A stretch of 64,000 nt of DNA, from assembly GCA_035547835.1 (NCBI GenBank), contig DASZTW010000005.1, positions 838,706-902,705 of the forward strand, written 5' to 3'. The notes beneath the pieces were generated by a model. It had not been told where the DNA came from. It saw only the letters and a program-made list of their open reading frames with translations, and did no database searches. Positions within the stretch are counted from its first letter, which is position 1, and the number at the start of each line of letters is the position of its first letter. This DNA comes from Acidimicrobiales bacterium. Its GTDB lineage: Bacteria; Actinomycetota; Acidimicrobiia; Acidimicrobiales; Iamiaceae. A program made the translations under genes and the position numbers. Of this stretch, positions 39,961 to 49,077 are shown piece after piece.

Positions 39961-40740
39961 TCAGATGACCTTGAGCTGCTCGAGGAAGGCCACGATCTTC
40001 AGGTGGGCCTCACCCTCGTCTTCGACGATCTCGCCCGCAGCTCGCTCCTCGGCGGGAGCGACGCTGATGATCTCCTGGCCGGCGCCGGCCCAGCCGACAT
40101 CGCCGGCGTCGAGGCCGAGGTCAGCCACGGTCACCTGGTCGACCGGCTTGGACTTGGCCGCCATGATCCCCTTGAACGAGGGGTAGCGGGGCTCGACGAC
40201 GCCCGCGGTCACCGACACGACGGCCGGCAGCGGCGACGTGACCATGTCGTAACCAGCCTCGGTCTGGCGCTGCACCTTCACGGTGCTGCCGTCGACCTCG
40301 ATGTGCTTGGCGAACGTGACCGATGGCAGGCCGAGCAGCTCGGCGAGCTGGCCGGGCACCGTGCCCGTGTAGCCGTCGGACGCCTCGGTCGCGGTGAGGA
40401 TCAGGTCGGCGCCGTCGATGCGGCCGATGGCCTTGGCGAGCACCTTGGCGGTCGACAGCGCCGACGACCCTGCGAGCGCGTCGTCGCTCACCAGCACCGC
40501 CTTGTCGGCGCCCATCGCCAACGCGGTGCGCAGGCCGGCGACTTCGCCGTTGGGAGCCATGGAGACCAGCGACACCTCGCCACCGCCGGCGTTGTCGCGC
40601 AGCTGGAGGGCCATCTCGACGCCGTACGAGTCGGAGTCGTCCAAGATGAGCTTGCCGCTGCGGTTCAGCGTGTGGTCGGGGTCGAGAGAGCCAGGGTCGG
40701 CCGGGTCAGGAATCTGCTTCACGCAGACGACGACGTTCAT
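39961..40740 (-). CDS. etfB: electron transfer flavoprotein beta subunit
   Basis: The 259-residue AMP-binding partner of EtfA begins MNVVVCVKQIPDP. It has the family segment near residue 120 (TEASDGYTGTVPGQLAELLGLP). It is the first gene of etfBA; the 166-nt gap to the divergent lipid kinase gene should hold both promoters. Confidence 0.96.
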   Translation of the reverse strand: MNVVVCVKQIPDPADPGSLDPDHTLNRSGKLILDDSDSYGVEMALQLRDNAGGGEVSLVSMAPNGEVAGLRTALAMGADKAVLVSDDALAGSSALSTAKVLAKAIGRIDGADLILTATEASDGYTGTVPGQLAELLGLPSVTFAKHIEVDGSTVKVQRQTEAGYDMVTSPLPAVVSVTAGVVEPRYPSFKGIMAAKSKPVDQVTVADLGLDAGDVGWAGAGQEIISVAPAEERAAGEIVEDEGEAHLKIVAFLEQLKVI

Positions 40741-40906
40741 GAGGGTTCGAGCTCCTCCGGGGTTTCGAAGGTGGGTTGCGGACGGAGCGACACGGTCGGG
40801 ACCGGCGCAGGCAACAGAGGGAGACCCTACTCACCGCCTTCCTCCCGGCACCATCCGAGCCAGGGCGGGGCCGGGCGCGGAGGTGTCCGGTAGCGTCAGG
40901 CCGCCC

Positions 40907-41851
40907 ATGAAGGTCCTGCTGCTGGTCAACGCGTCGGCATCGTCGGTCACCGCACGCGCCCGCGTGGTGATCGGCAAGGCGCTGTCGGCCGACCACGAGG
41001 TCACCGTCGCCGAGACCAGCCGTCGGGGGCACGCCACGCGCCTCGCCCGCGGTGCAGCCGCGACCGGCACCGAGGTGGTCGTGGTGCTCGGCGGCGACGG
41101 CACGTTGAACGAGGCGGCGAACGGGCTCGCCGGCACCGACTGCGCGCTTGCGGCGCTGCCCGGCGGCTCGACCAACGTCTTCGCCCGCACGATCGGCCTG
41201 CCCAACGACCCCATCGAGGCCACCGGGGCGCTGCTCGACGCGCTCGCGGCCGGCTCGATCCGGCGGGTCGGGCTCGGGTCGGCCAACGGCCGGTACTTCA
41301 CGTTCCACGTCGGCATCGGCTTCGACGCCGCGGTCGTGGCCCAAGTGGAAGCGCGGGGCCGGTTGAAGCGCTACGCCGGCCACGCCTTGTTCGTGTACGC
41401 CGCGTTCGCCACCTGGTTCCGCCACTACGACCGCTCACGCCCGCGCTTCTCGGTGTTGCACAGCGACGGCACGCTGGTCGACGACGCCTATCTCGCCATC
41501 TGCTGCAACACGAACCCGTACACGTTCTTGGGGAACCGGCCGCTCGACATCGCCCCCGACGCCGACTTCGACCACGCCTTGTCCACCGTCACCGTGCGCA
41601 CCATGTCGTTCACCGGGATGCTGCGGGTGGCCGGCGGCGCGCTGCGGGGCGCCCGCCAGCTCCACCGGATCGGCAAGGTCGACTACCGGCCCGACGAGTC
41701 CCAGCTCACGATCAAGGGCTACGGACCCGTGCCGTACCAGGTCGACGGCGACTACCTCGGCGAAGTCGAGGAGCTCGAGCTGCGTCACGAGCCCGACGTC
41801 CTGTCGCTGGTGCTCCCCCTCCCCACCCCCACCGACGCGCTGGACGCCTGA
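40907..41851 (+). CDS. diacylglycerol kinase-family lipid kinase
   Basis: The 314-residue DAGK_cat protein has the nucleotide-binding VVVLGGDGTLNEAANGL near residue 62 and LPGGSTNVFARTIGLP. It probably phosphorylates diacylglycerol or another lipid at the membrane, recycling it into phospholipid synthesis. It neighbours the convergent GdpD gene, also in glycerolipid metabolism. Confidence 0.88.
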   Translation: MKVLLLVNASASSVTARARVVIGKALSADHEVTVAETSRRGHATRLARGAAATGTEVVVVLGGDGTLNEAANGLAGTDCALAALPGGSTNVFARTIGLPNDPIEATGALLDALAAGSIRRVGLGSANGRYFTFHVGIGFDAAVVAQVEARGRLKRYAGHALFVYAAFATWFRHYDRSRPRFSVLHSDGTLVDDAYLAICCNTNPYTFLGNRPLDIAPDADFDHALSTVTVRTMSFTGMLRVAGGALRGARQLHRIGKVDYRPDESQLTIKGYGPVPYQVDGDYLGEVEELELRHEPDVLSLVLPLPTPTDALDA

Positions 41852-41886
41852 CCGTGCCCCGGGGCGCTCCGCCGCGCCCAGCACGC

Positions 41887-42618
41887 TCAGGTCGCCGGGC
41901 GGAAGGCGGCCAAGGCCACGTCGGGCACGTCGGTGCACACGCCGTCGGCGCCGAGCGCGGCGAGCGACCGCAGCTGTTCGGGGTCGTTGACGGTCCACGC
42001 CGTCACCCGCAACCCGCGGTCGTGGGCGTACGCCAGCACGGCGGCGTCGATCGTGGGCTCCCACAAGTGCAGCGCCAAGTGGCCCGCTCGGGCGGCTGCG
42101 TCCGCGGTCGACGCGGCGTCCTCGAGTGCCCCCATGAGCTGGGCGGTGGCGAGCGACGGGTCGAGCCGCCGCACCACATCGAGCGACACGGGGTTGAACG
42201 ACGAGATGAGCACCCAGTCGTCGTGGCCATCCACCTTGCGCTGCGCGAGGGCCGCGACGACCCCTTCGGTCACGGCGTCGGACGGGTCGAAGTCCGCATC
42301 GCCGGGGTTGTTCTTGATCTCGATGTTGACGAGGAATCCCGGGCACTCGTCGAGCGCGGCGGCGAGGTCGGGCACCGACGACGGCAGGTCCGCCGCTTCG
42401 ATGTCGCAGATCGCTCGCCCGTCGGGCAAGTGGGCATCGTGGTGGATGGCGAGTCGCCCGTCGGCCGTGCGCCGCACGTCGAGCTCGATCCCGTCGGCGC
42501 CCATGCGCCGAGCCGCGCGGTAGCCGGCCAGGGTGTTCTCCGGCTCGACCCGCGGCGCGCCGCGGTGGCCGAGCACGAACGGTCGGTTGGGCGGGTCAGG
42601 GAACTGCGGGTGCGACAT
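41887..42618 (-). CDS. glycerophosphodiester phosphodiesterase
   Basis: The 243-residue TIM-barrel protein has the GDPD motifs VLGHRGAPRVEPENT at residue 14 and GIELDVRRTADGRLAIHHD. These carry the catalytic histidines and the metal-binding Glu/Asp. It splits glycerophosphodiesters into an alcohol and glycerol 3-phosphate. No signal peptide, so it is the cytosolic UgpQ type. The ATG at 42618 has GAGG 7 nt upstream. Confidence 0.9.
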   Translation of the reverse strand: MSHPQFPDPPNRPFVLGHRGAPRVEPENTLAGYRAARRMGADGIELDVRRTADGRLAIHHDAHLPDGRAICDIEAADLPSSVPDLAAALDECPGFLVNIEIKNNPGDADFDPSDAVTEGVVAALAQRKVDGHDDWVLISSFNPVSLDVVRRLDPSLATAQLMGALEDAASTADAAARAGHLALHLWEPTIDAAVLAYAHDRGLRVTAWTVNDPEQLRSLAALGADGVCTDVPDVALAAFRPAT

Positions 42619-42674
42619 GACTGGCCTCGAGGTCGGTGGGTGCGACAAGGGTCACGCCCGAAACGGTAAAGAAC

Positions 42675-42688
42675 AGGGAAATTTCCCT
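42675..42688. promoter_or_regulatory. 14-bp palindrome upstream of whiB
   Basis: AGGGAAATTTCCCT is a perfect palindrome in the 195-nt gap between gdpD and whiB. Outside it, AACGGTA (42662-42668) and TACCGTT (42711-42717) form a second, widely spaced inverted pair. Both could bind regulators of the divergent genes. No promoter could be fixed with confidence. Confidence 0.4.
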
Positions 42689-42813
42689 TGCGGGTGCGTT
42701 CACGAGTGGGTACCGTTGACCTCCGTTCCCGCTGTGGTCGCTTCTCCTACTGAGCGATGCAGCATGTGAAGCTTGTCACGAGCATCTCGTGGCCGTATGT
42801 GCGGAGGGACCAA

Positions 42814-43116
42814 GTGGCCCTTACCTCGAGCCACCTCTTGTCGCTCACGCTGGCATCCGACGAATGGCGTCGGCGGTCATCGTGTCGAGACACCAACCCG
42901 GAGCTGTTCTTCCCGGTCGGTACCACCGGCCCGGCGATCGAGCAGATCGAGACGGCCAAGTCGGTCTGCCGGTCGTGCGAAGTCCAGGTCCAGTGCCTGG
43001 AGTACGCCCTCGAGACCAACCAGGACTCGGGCATCTGGGGCGGCACCTCCGAGGAGGAGCGCCGCAAGCTGCGCAAGCAGTGGGTGGCACGCGGCCGCCA
43101 GTCGGCCATGGCCTGA
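42814..43116 (+). CDS. whiB1: WhiB-family Fe-S regulator, WhiB1-like
   Basis: The 100-residue protein has the four cluster cysteines (Cys24, Cys52, Cys55, Cys61), the SIGWGG-type turn (GIWGG, 73-77) and a basic C-terminus (EERRKLRKQW). The FFPVGTTGPA segment and spacing are those of WhiB1, an NO-sensitive 4Fe-4S protein that binds the sigma factor. I choose the GTG at 42814 because GGAGG lies 6 nt upstream; an ATG at 42757 would add 19 residues without a good site. The facing neighbour is a PdtaS-like kinase, as in M. tuberculosis (Rv3219/Rv3220c). Confidence 0.92.
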   Translation: MALTSSHLLSLTLASDEWRRRSSCRDTNPELFFPVGTTGPAIEQIETAKSVCRSCEVQVQCLEYALETNQDSGIWGGTSEEERRKLRKQWVARGRQSAMA

Positions 43117-43152
43117 CCAACCGCCACACCCACTCCCCCACACCCCCCGTCG

Positions 43153-43181
43153 ACGACCTCCCGCCACCCGTGGGAGGTCGT
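43153..43181. terminator. 10-bp hairpin between whiB1 and pdtaS
   Basis: ACGACCTCCC at 43153-43162 pairs perfectly with GGGAGGTCGT at 43172-43181 around a 9-nt loop. It is placed between two convergent genes and probably ends both transcripts. Confidence 0.65.
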
Positions 43182-43219
43182 GTCGCGTCCGGCTCTGGAT
43201 GGCGCGCCGGCACGCCGGC

Positions 43220-44761
43220 TCAAGCCGAGCGGGCGACGTGGGTCGGCACCCGCACTTCCACCACCGTGCCCGTGCGGCCCGGCGGGCTCGTGGCCGTGAT
43301 GGTGCCGGCGAGGTCGGAGGTCACCAGCGCCCGGACGATCGTGAGGCCCAAGCCACCCGCCTGGCCGATGTCGAACCCTTCGGGCAACCCCACGCCGGTG
43401 TCGGCCACTCGCACCACCAGCTCGCCGTGCTCGTCGGCGAGCGAGATGTGCACTTCACCGCTGGCGCCGTCGGGGAACGCGTGGTCGACCGTGTTCTGCA
43501 GCAACTCGGTGATCACCACCGACAGCGGCGTCGCCACGTCGGCCGGCAACGTGCCCGCGTCGCCGTCGACCACGAAGCGAACCTGACGCTCGGGCGCCAA
43601 CAGGCCGTCTTCGACCATGCGGACCAAGGGGCGCACGATGTCGACGAACGGCACGTCCTCGCCCGCCTCCTTCGACAGCGTCTCGTGCACGACCGCGATC
43701 GACGAGATGCGCCGCACCGATTCCTCGATCGCGGCTTTGGCTTCCGGCGATCCGCTGCGACGACCTTGCAGCCGCAGCAGCGACGAGATCGTCTGGAGGT
43801 TGTTCTTCACCCGGTGGTGGATCTCGCGGATCGTGGCGTCCTTCGACAGCAACAGGCGGTCACGGCGCCGGAGCTCGGAGATGTCGCGCACGAGCACCAC
43901 CGCGCCGGTGACGCGGCCGTGGTCGAGCAACGGGATGCACCGCAACAGCATGGTGACGTCGCGGCCTCGCTCGAACTCGTTGCTGGTGGGCGCGGCCTCG
44001 CTGAACGCCGTGCGGATCACGTCGTCGTCGAGACCCAGCTCGCCGAGCCGCATGCCCTCGGCATTGGCGTGGACGCCCACCCGGTGCAGCGCCGACACGG
44101 CGTTCGGCGACGCGTACTCGACCCGGGCGCCCCGGTCGAGGGTGAGCACGCCGTCGCCGACACGCGGCGACTCGTCGCTCTCGCTGTCGACCGCGGCGAA
44201 CGGGAAGTCGCCTGACGCGATCATCCGGGCGAGGCGATTGAAGATGTCGACGTACGCGCGCTCCAAGTCGCCGGTCTGGCGGGCGACCGAGGGGACGGCC
44301 TCCCGACTCAACACGCCGATCACCTCACCTTGGAAGCGGATCGGGATGCACAGCACACGCACGCGCTCGCGGATGGCGGCGATCGTGATCTCGCCTTCGA
44401 TGATCTCGCCGAGCCGGAACGACCGGGCGATGAGCGGGCGTTCGTCGTCGTCGACGATCTGGCCGACGAGGTCGGCGCGGTACAGCGTCTGGCCGGTCGA
44501 CGGGCGGACTTGGCCCCACACAGCGAACCGGTGCGCCTCCTGGTCGGCTGGCACGAACAGCAACAGGTCGGAGAAGCAGAAGTCGGCGAGCAGGTTCCAG
44601 CTCGCGACCAACCGCAGCAAGTGCCCGGTCGGTCCGAGACCCAAGCCGGCGCGGATGCGCTCGAGCTCGCCTTGGTCGGCGACGACCGGCTCGCCGGGCA
44701 CGACCGGCTTGGACGGCGCCGCGGTGGGCACCTCGTCAGGAAGCTCCTCGGCCTCGCTCAC
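43220..44761 (-). CDS. pdtaS: PdtaS-like sensor histidine kinase
   Basis: The 513-residue soluble kinase has an N-terminal GAF-like domain (about 30-190), a PAS-like domain (about 200-310), a HisKA_2 helix with the phospho-histidine motif EIHHRVKNNLQTISSLL near residue 333, and an ATPase domain (TELLQNTVDHAF, DTGVGLPEGFD, GLGLTIVRALV). It lacks membrane helices, like PdtaS, which signals through the ANTAR regulator PdtaR. No pdtaR is in this window. The GTG start overlaps a neighbour's stop (GTGA). Confidence 0.92.
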   Translation of the reverse strand: MSEAEELPDEVPTAAPSKPVVPGEPVVADQGELERIRAGLGLGPTGHLLRLVASWNLLADFCFSDLLLFVPADQEAHRFAVWGQVRPSTGQTLYRADLVGQIVDDDERPLIARSFRLGEIIEGEITIAAIRERVRVLCIPIRFQGEVIGVLSREAVPSVARQTGDLERAYVDIFNRLARMIASGDFPFAAVDSESDESPRVGDGVLTLDRGARVEYASPNAVSALHRVGVHANAEGMRLGELGLDDDVIRTAFSEAAPTSNEFERGRDVTMLLRCIPLLDHGRVTGAVVLVRDISELRRRDRLLLSKDATIREIHHRVKNNLQTISSLLRLQGRRSGSPEAKAAIEESVRRISSIAVVHETLSKEAGEDVPFVDIVRPLVRMVEDGLLAPERQVRFVVDGDAGTLPADVATPLSVVITELLQNTVDHAFPDGASGEVHISLADEHGELVVRVADTGVGLPEGFDIGQAGGLGLTIVRALVTSDLAGTITATSPPGRTGTVVEVRVPTHVARSA

Positions 44762-45957
44762 CGCCGGACTGCTCTCGTGGGCAGTGTCGCGAACCCGCGC
44801 ACGTTCACCGAGTGCACCCGTTTCGCGCCGGCCTCGTCGATCTCGTAATCGGCCACTGCGCCGACCAGCTCCTCGAGGCAGACCCGCGCCTCGAGGCGGG
44901 CGAGCGAGGCGCCGAGGCAGTGGTGCCGGCCCATCCCGAAGCTGGCGAGACCCTGAGTGTCGCGCCCGATGCGGAACTCGTCGGGATCGTCGAACACCCT
45001 CGGGTCACGATTCGCGGAGCCCGCCAGCAACAGGACCTGCCCGCCGGCGGGGATCGTGGTCCCGTGCAGCGACACGTCGACCACGGCGCGCCGCGCCAGC
45101 AGCTGGCTCGACGTGTCGAACCGCAGCGTCTCCTCGACCCATGCGGGGATGCGAGCGGGGTCACCGAACGGGATCGCCCGCTGCTCGGGGAAGCGCCATG
45201 CCCAGTACCACGCGTTGGCGAGCAGCTTGGTGGTGGTCTCGTTGCCGGCCACGACCATCAGCGACAAGAAGCCGATGACGTCGTCGTCGCTCAGGCGGTC
45301 ACCGTCGAGCTCGGCGTCGAGCAGCGCCGAGGTGAGGTCCTCGTGTGGGTGCTTGCGTCGATCGGCCACGAGGTCGGCGTAGTACGAGGCCAGCGACAGC
45401 GCGGCCGCGGCGCCGGCGGGTGGGATGTCGTCGATGCCCGGCTCGCGGTGCAACAACAGGTCGGCCCATCCCCGGAGCTGATCGCGGTCGGCTTCGGGCA
45501 CGCCGATCAGCTCGGAGACGACGTCCATCGGCAACTTGCCGGCGAGGTCGCCGACCATGTCGAACGTCGGCTGGTCGAGGGCGGGACCGAGGTGCTTGCG
45601 GGTGAGGGTCCGCACGTCGTCTTCGAGCAGCGCGACGCGCCGGGGCGTGAACGCGCGGGAGACGAGCGCCCGCATCCGGTCGTGGCGCGGCGGGTCCATG
45701 GCGAGGAACGACGCGCTGCGGTGCGCGTGCGGCCCCCACGCAGCCGGATCGATCGACACGCCGTACTCGTTGGAGTAGCGGACGTTGTCGCGAAAGCCGT
45801 CCATCACGTCGGCGTGGCGGGACAGGGCCCAGAACCCGCGCTCGGCGTTGTGGTAGGCGGGCGTTTCCTCCCGCATGCGGGCATATGTCGGGTACGGGTC
45901 CTCGTGGATGGCGTAGTCGTACGGGTCGTAGCTCACCTCGGCCGTGGGCATCGCCAT
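44758..45957 (-). CDS. cytochrome P450
   Basis: The 399-residue soluble monooxygenase has the I-helix VVAGNETTTKL near residue 240, the EETLR motif, and the heme-binding FGMGRHHCLGASLARLE near residue 345. It needs separate redox partners, none of which is nearby. The start at 45957 gives MAMPTAEVSYDPYD; 45951 is also possible. It is divergent from the unknown gene at 45969, only 11 nt apart, so their promoters overlap or lie inside the genes. It is translationally ahead of pdtaS. Confidence 0.92.
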   Translation of the reverse strand: MAMPTAEVSYDPYDYAIHEDPYPTYARMREETPAYHNAERGFWALSRHADVMDGFRDNVRYSNEYGVSIDPAAWGPHAHRSASFLAMDPPRHDRMRALVSRAFTPRRVALLEDDVRTLTRKHLGPALDQPTFDMVGDLAGKLPMDVVSELIGVPEADRDQLRGWADLLLHREPGIDDIPPAGAAAALSLASYYADLVADRRKHPHEDLTSALLDAELDGDRLSDDDVIGFLSLMVVAGNETTTKLLANAWYWAWRFPEQRAIPFGDPARIPAWVEETLRFDTSSQLLARRAVVDVSLHGTTIPAGGQVLLLAGSANRDPRVFDDPDEFRIGRDTQGLASFGMGRHHCLGASLARLEARVCLEELVGAVADYEIDEAGAKRVHSVNVRGFATLPTRAVRR

Positions 45958-45968
45958 AGTCTGCCCCC

Positions 45969-47282
45969 ATGCCTTCGCTCGCACCGTCCCCGGCCTCGCC
46001 TTGGGCCGGTCGTACCCATGACGAGCTCGCGGAGCTCACTCGCGAACTGCTCCTCGCGGGGCACCTGATCGACCGGGCCGGCATGCCGCTGCTGGTCGAG
46101 CAGTACGGCATGGAGGGGATGCGCGACACGGCGATCGCGGAGTGGATGGGTGCCAGCCCGATCTACACCAAGCGCATGCAACAGCTGCTCGGCTTCGAGG
46201 GCGACGACGTCGAGACCATCTTCAAGGGGATGCAGTTCGACATCGGGGCGCCGCCCGAGTTCATGGACTTCCGCTACCGGGTGCACGACGCGACCCACGG
46301 CGAGTTCTGGCTCGACCACTGCGGCGCGCTGATGGACGTCGAGCCGATGGGCGAAGAGTTCGTGTTCGCGATGTGCCACGACATCGAGGACCCCACGTTC
46401 GACGCCACGGCCGTGGCCACCAACGCCCGTGCGCAGGTGCGACCCATCCACCGCCCGCCCCGCACGCCGGCCGACCGCCACCCGCACTGCGCGTGGACGG
46501 TCACCATCGTGGCCGACGCCGACCCGTTGCCGACGCCGCGCGAGGCGGAGCTGGTCGGCGCGTCGCAAGCGGCCGCGGTTCCGCTCGCCACTCCGGCGCC
46601 AGGGCTGGCGACCGACGACGGCGACGACCGCTACGACGGCCCGGTCGAACCCGACCTGGTCGTCGAACGCTTCTCCTCCGCGACGCTGAGCGCCGTGCTC
46701 GACGAGGTGGCGCTGCAAGGGCACCTGCTCTCGCGCTCGTACCTGTTGCAGGTGGCAGACCGCAGCGGCGGCGACCTCGCCGCCGCGCTCGGGATCCGCC
46801 AGGCCGCGGGGGTGGGGGGCGTGGCCACCAAGCGCCTCGCCGCCGCGCTCGGGCTGCCGACCGACCTCGACGGGTTGGCCGCGGTGCTGGCCGTCCACCC
46901 CCTGCTGCTGCCCCGGTCCTACGTCGACGTGCGCCTCGGCCGCGCCGGCGACGGCCCCGACGATCACCTCACCCTCGCGCTCGGCCCGTGCCCCGCGCTC
47001 GACGAGCCCGACGGCCTCACCTGGCTGGCACTCATCGCCGAGCACGACGCGGCCAACGCCGTGCTCACGTCTGTCACGGCGTGCCTGACCCCGCACGCGG
47101 TGGTCGAACGGGCCGAACCGACCGGCGACGCGGTGGCCGCGTGGACCATCCGGGTCGACACCGACGCCGCCACGCCCGAACCACCCGAAGTGGAGCTCAC
47201 CGAGATCTCGACCGGCGCGGCCTTCAGGTTCCAGCGGCGCGGCACGCCAGTGGCGGCACCCGCTCGCCGCTCGCCGGCGTGA
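45969..47282 (+). CDS. protein of unknown function, His/Cys-rich N-terminal half
   Basis: I do not recognise this 437-residue soluble protein. The first 170 residues are well structured and rich in possible metal or catalytic ligands (RVHDATHGEFWLDHCGALMD, FAMCHDIEDPTFD, RPIHRPPRTPADRHPHC). The second half (about 220-437) is Ala/Leu-rich and probably helical. It is divergent from a P450 and overlaps a thioesterase-like gene by GTGA, suggesting a role in lipid or xenobiotic metabolism. Confidence 0.7.
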   Translation: MPSLAPSPASPWAGRTHDELAELTRELLLAGHLIDRAGMPLLVEQYGMEGMRDTAIAEWMGASPIYTKRMQQLLGFEGDDVETIFKGMQFDIGAPPEFMDFRYRVHDATHGEFWLDHCGALMDVEPMGEEFVFAMCHDIEDPTFDATAVATNARAQVRPIHRPPRTPADRHPHCAWTVTIVADADPLPTPREAELVGASQAAAVPLATPAPGLATDDGDDRYDGPVEPDLVVERFSSATLSAVLDEVALQGHLLSRSYLLQVADRSGGDLAAALGIRQAAGVGGVATKRLAAALGLPTDLDGLAAVLAVHPLLLPRSYVDVRLGRAGDGPDDHLTLALGPCPALDEPDGLTWLALIAEHDAANAVLTSVTACLTPHAVVERAEPTGDAVAAWTIRVDTDAATPEPPEVELTEISTGAAFRFQRRGTPVAAPARRSPA

Positions 47283-48121
47283 GCGCGCCGGGCGACGCCG
47301 ATCCCGGCGCATCGCTGTTCGAGCCGGCCGGCGACCACACCTGGCTGCCCACCGAGTACAGCCGTGGACCGTGGGACCCCGGCGCGCTGCACGGGGGTCC
47401 GGTCGCAGCGCTGGTGGCGCGCGAAGTCGAACGGGTGCCGGCGCCGGCCGAGCTGCACACCGCCCGACTCACGCTCGAGCTGTTGCGGCCGGTGCCGCTC
47501 GAGCCGCTCGCGGTGCGGGCTGAGGTCACCCGGCCCGGCCGCAAGGTGCAAGGCGTCGCGGTCACGGTGACCGTGGCCGGATCGGGTCTCGAAGTCACCC
47601 GGGCCACGGCCCAGCGGATCCGGCGCGACGAGACCTTGCACCCCGAAGACCACGTCCCCGCAGGCGCCGCGCCACCGGAGCGCAGCGCGGCGCCGCCGTT
47701 CGTCGACGACCCGCCGCCCGTCGTCTACTGGAGCGAGCCCGAACAAGTGGCGTTCCACAGCCACTCGGTGGAGCACCGCATCGTGTCCGGCGGCTTCGAC
47801 CGGCCCGGACCGACGGTCGACTGGCTACGACTCGACGTACCGGTCGTGGCCGGCGAGTCGCCCTCGCCGTGGCAGCGAATGGCCGCGGTGGCCGACTTCG
47901 GCAACGGCATCTCCGGGTTGTTCCACATCGACGACTTCACGTTCATCAACCCCGACCTAACGATCGCGGTGGCTCGCGAGCCCGTCGGCGAGTGGATCTG
48001 CCTCGACGCCATCACGTGGCTCGGCAGCGGCGCGGTCGGGCTCGCCGAATCGGCGTTGTTCGACCGCGAAGGCCGCATCGGCCGCGCCATCCAGACGTTG
48101 CTGTTCGACCGCAACCGCTGA
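47279..48121 (+). CDS. acyl-CoA thioesterase-like protein (double hotdog)
   Basis: The 280-residue protein has TesB-like features: GPWDPGALHGGPVAALVAREVE near residue 29, LELLRPVPLEPL, the second hotdog with MAAVADFGNGISGLFH, and a C-terminal SALFDREGRIGRAIQTLLF. It probably hydrolyses acyl-CoA, though some members only bind it. The GTG start overlaps the preceding stop, so it is co-translated with the unknown gene. Confidence 0.82.
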   Translation: MSAPGDADPGASLFEPAGDHTWLPTEYSRGPWDPGALHGGPVAALVAREVERVPAPAELHTARLTLELLRPVPLEPLAVRAEVTRPGRKVQGVAVTVTVAGSGLEVTRATAQRIRRDETLHPEDHVPAGAAPPERSAAPPFVDDPPPVVYWSEPEQVAFHSHSVEHRIVSGGFDRPGPTVDWLRLDVPVVAGESPSPWQRMAAVADFGNGISGLFHIDDFTFINPDLTIAVAREPVGEWICLDAITWLGSGAVGLAESALFDREGRIGRAIQTLLFDRNR

Positions 48122-48202
48122 CGCGGTCGACGCGAGCGGCTCGTGCGCGAGCGGCCCGCTCGTGGACGTCCGGCGGCCGCGGGCCGCGCAAGACCCGCGC
48201 GA

Positions 48203-48288
48203 TCGGCTCGTGCGCAGCGACGGACGTCGGGATCAGGTGCGCCGCTCGGCTCGTGCGCAGCGACGGAGGTCGGGATCAGGTGCGCCGC
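48203..48288. repeat. 43-bp tandem duplication at the ArsR 3' end
   Basis: Two direct copies (48203-48245 and 48246-48288) differ at one base. The second contains the stop and last codons of the ArsR gene (stop at 48276), so the first is a duplicate of the gene tail plus flank. Similar GCTCGTGCGC pieces continue to 48124. Confidence 0.7.
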
Positions 48289-48626
48289 ACGCGCTCACGC
48301 AAGCGGCCGAGGCGACGGTCCCAGGCCACGCCGGTAGCCGTGAACCACGCGTTGGCGGGGCCGAGAGCGGCCGCGTCGGCCTCGTAGCGCACTTCGCGGC
48401 CTCGGCGCTCGGTGGTCACCAAGTCGGCGGCGGCCAAGACCTGGAGGTGCTTCACCACCGCTTGGCGACTTATCGGGAGGTCACCGGCCAAGCGGGTCGC
48501 GGTGTCGGGTCCTTCGCGCACCAGTCGCTCGAACAACGCCCGCCGGGTGGGGTCGGCCAGCGCGCCGAGCACCTCGTCGAGCGACGCGGCCGTGCGCGCC
48601 GTCGCCGCGCCGGCGCGCTTGGTCAC
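48276..48626 (-). CDS. ArsR-family transcriptional regulator
   Basis: The 116-residue winged-helix protein has the ArsR helix-turn-helix (LADPTRRALFERLVREGPDTATRLAGDLPISRQAVVKHL). It has no metal-binding cysteine in the recognition helix. It overlaps the SRPBCC gene by GTGA. ArsR/SRPBCC pairs are common in Actinobacteria and usually autoregulated. The inverted repeats at 49078 and 49129 are its likely operators. Confidence 0.87.
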   Translation of the reverse strand: MTKRAGAATARTAASLDEVLGALADPTRRALFERLVREGPDTATRLAGDLPISRQAVVKHLQVLAAADLVTTERRGREVRYEADAAALGPANAWFTATGVAWDRRLGRLRERVRRT

Positions 48627-49072
48627 ACTGCGACGCGCCCGGCGAGCGCTGTGAACGCCAGGCAGGTCAGCCGGACCTCCCACCACCGCCCCGAGCGCAC
48701 CCGCGCCGCGGTGCCGGCCGACGCGTCGGCGCGCACGCTCGCCCGCGCACCCACCACCGGCAGCGGCGTCTCGCGCACCACCACACGGGTGGCGCCATCG
48801 CGTGGCTCCAACGTGATGTCGACCCGGCTCGCCATGTCGCCCGCCGCGTCGCCGTCGCTCCACCAGCGGTACGCCAGCCGGCGCCCCTCGACCACTTCGT
48901 CGACCACGGCACGCCGCCGCACACCGCCGTCGACCAGCTCCCGCTCGCTCCCCGATTCGAGGTCGAGTTCTCCGGCGTCGACCAGCCAGGTGTCGACGTC
49001 GACGATCGCGGCCCACACCTCGTCGATGTCGGCTTCGAGCTCGACCTCGCGCTCCACGCAGAGTTCGATCAT
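48623..49072 (-). CDS. SRPBCC/AHSA1-domain protein
   Basis: The 149-residue START/Bet v1-like protein starts at MIELCVEREVELEADIDEVWAAI and has the helix-grip pattern of AHSA1 domains. It may bind a hydrophobic ligand and influence the neighbouring ArsR regulator. A longer start (49108) is possible but would include the operator dyad. Confidence 0.8.
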   Translation of the reverse strand: MIELCVEREVELEADIDEVWAAIVDVDTWLVDAGELDLESGSERELVDGGVRRRAVVDEVVEGRRLAYRWWSDGDAAGDMASRVDITLEPRDGATRVVVRETPLPVVGARASVRADASAGTAARVRSGRWWEVRLTCLAFTALAGRVAV

Positions 49073-49077
49073 GTCGA

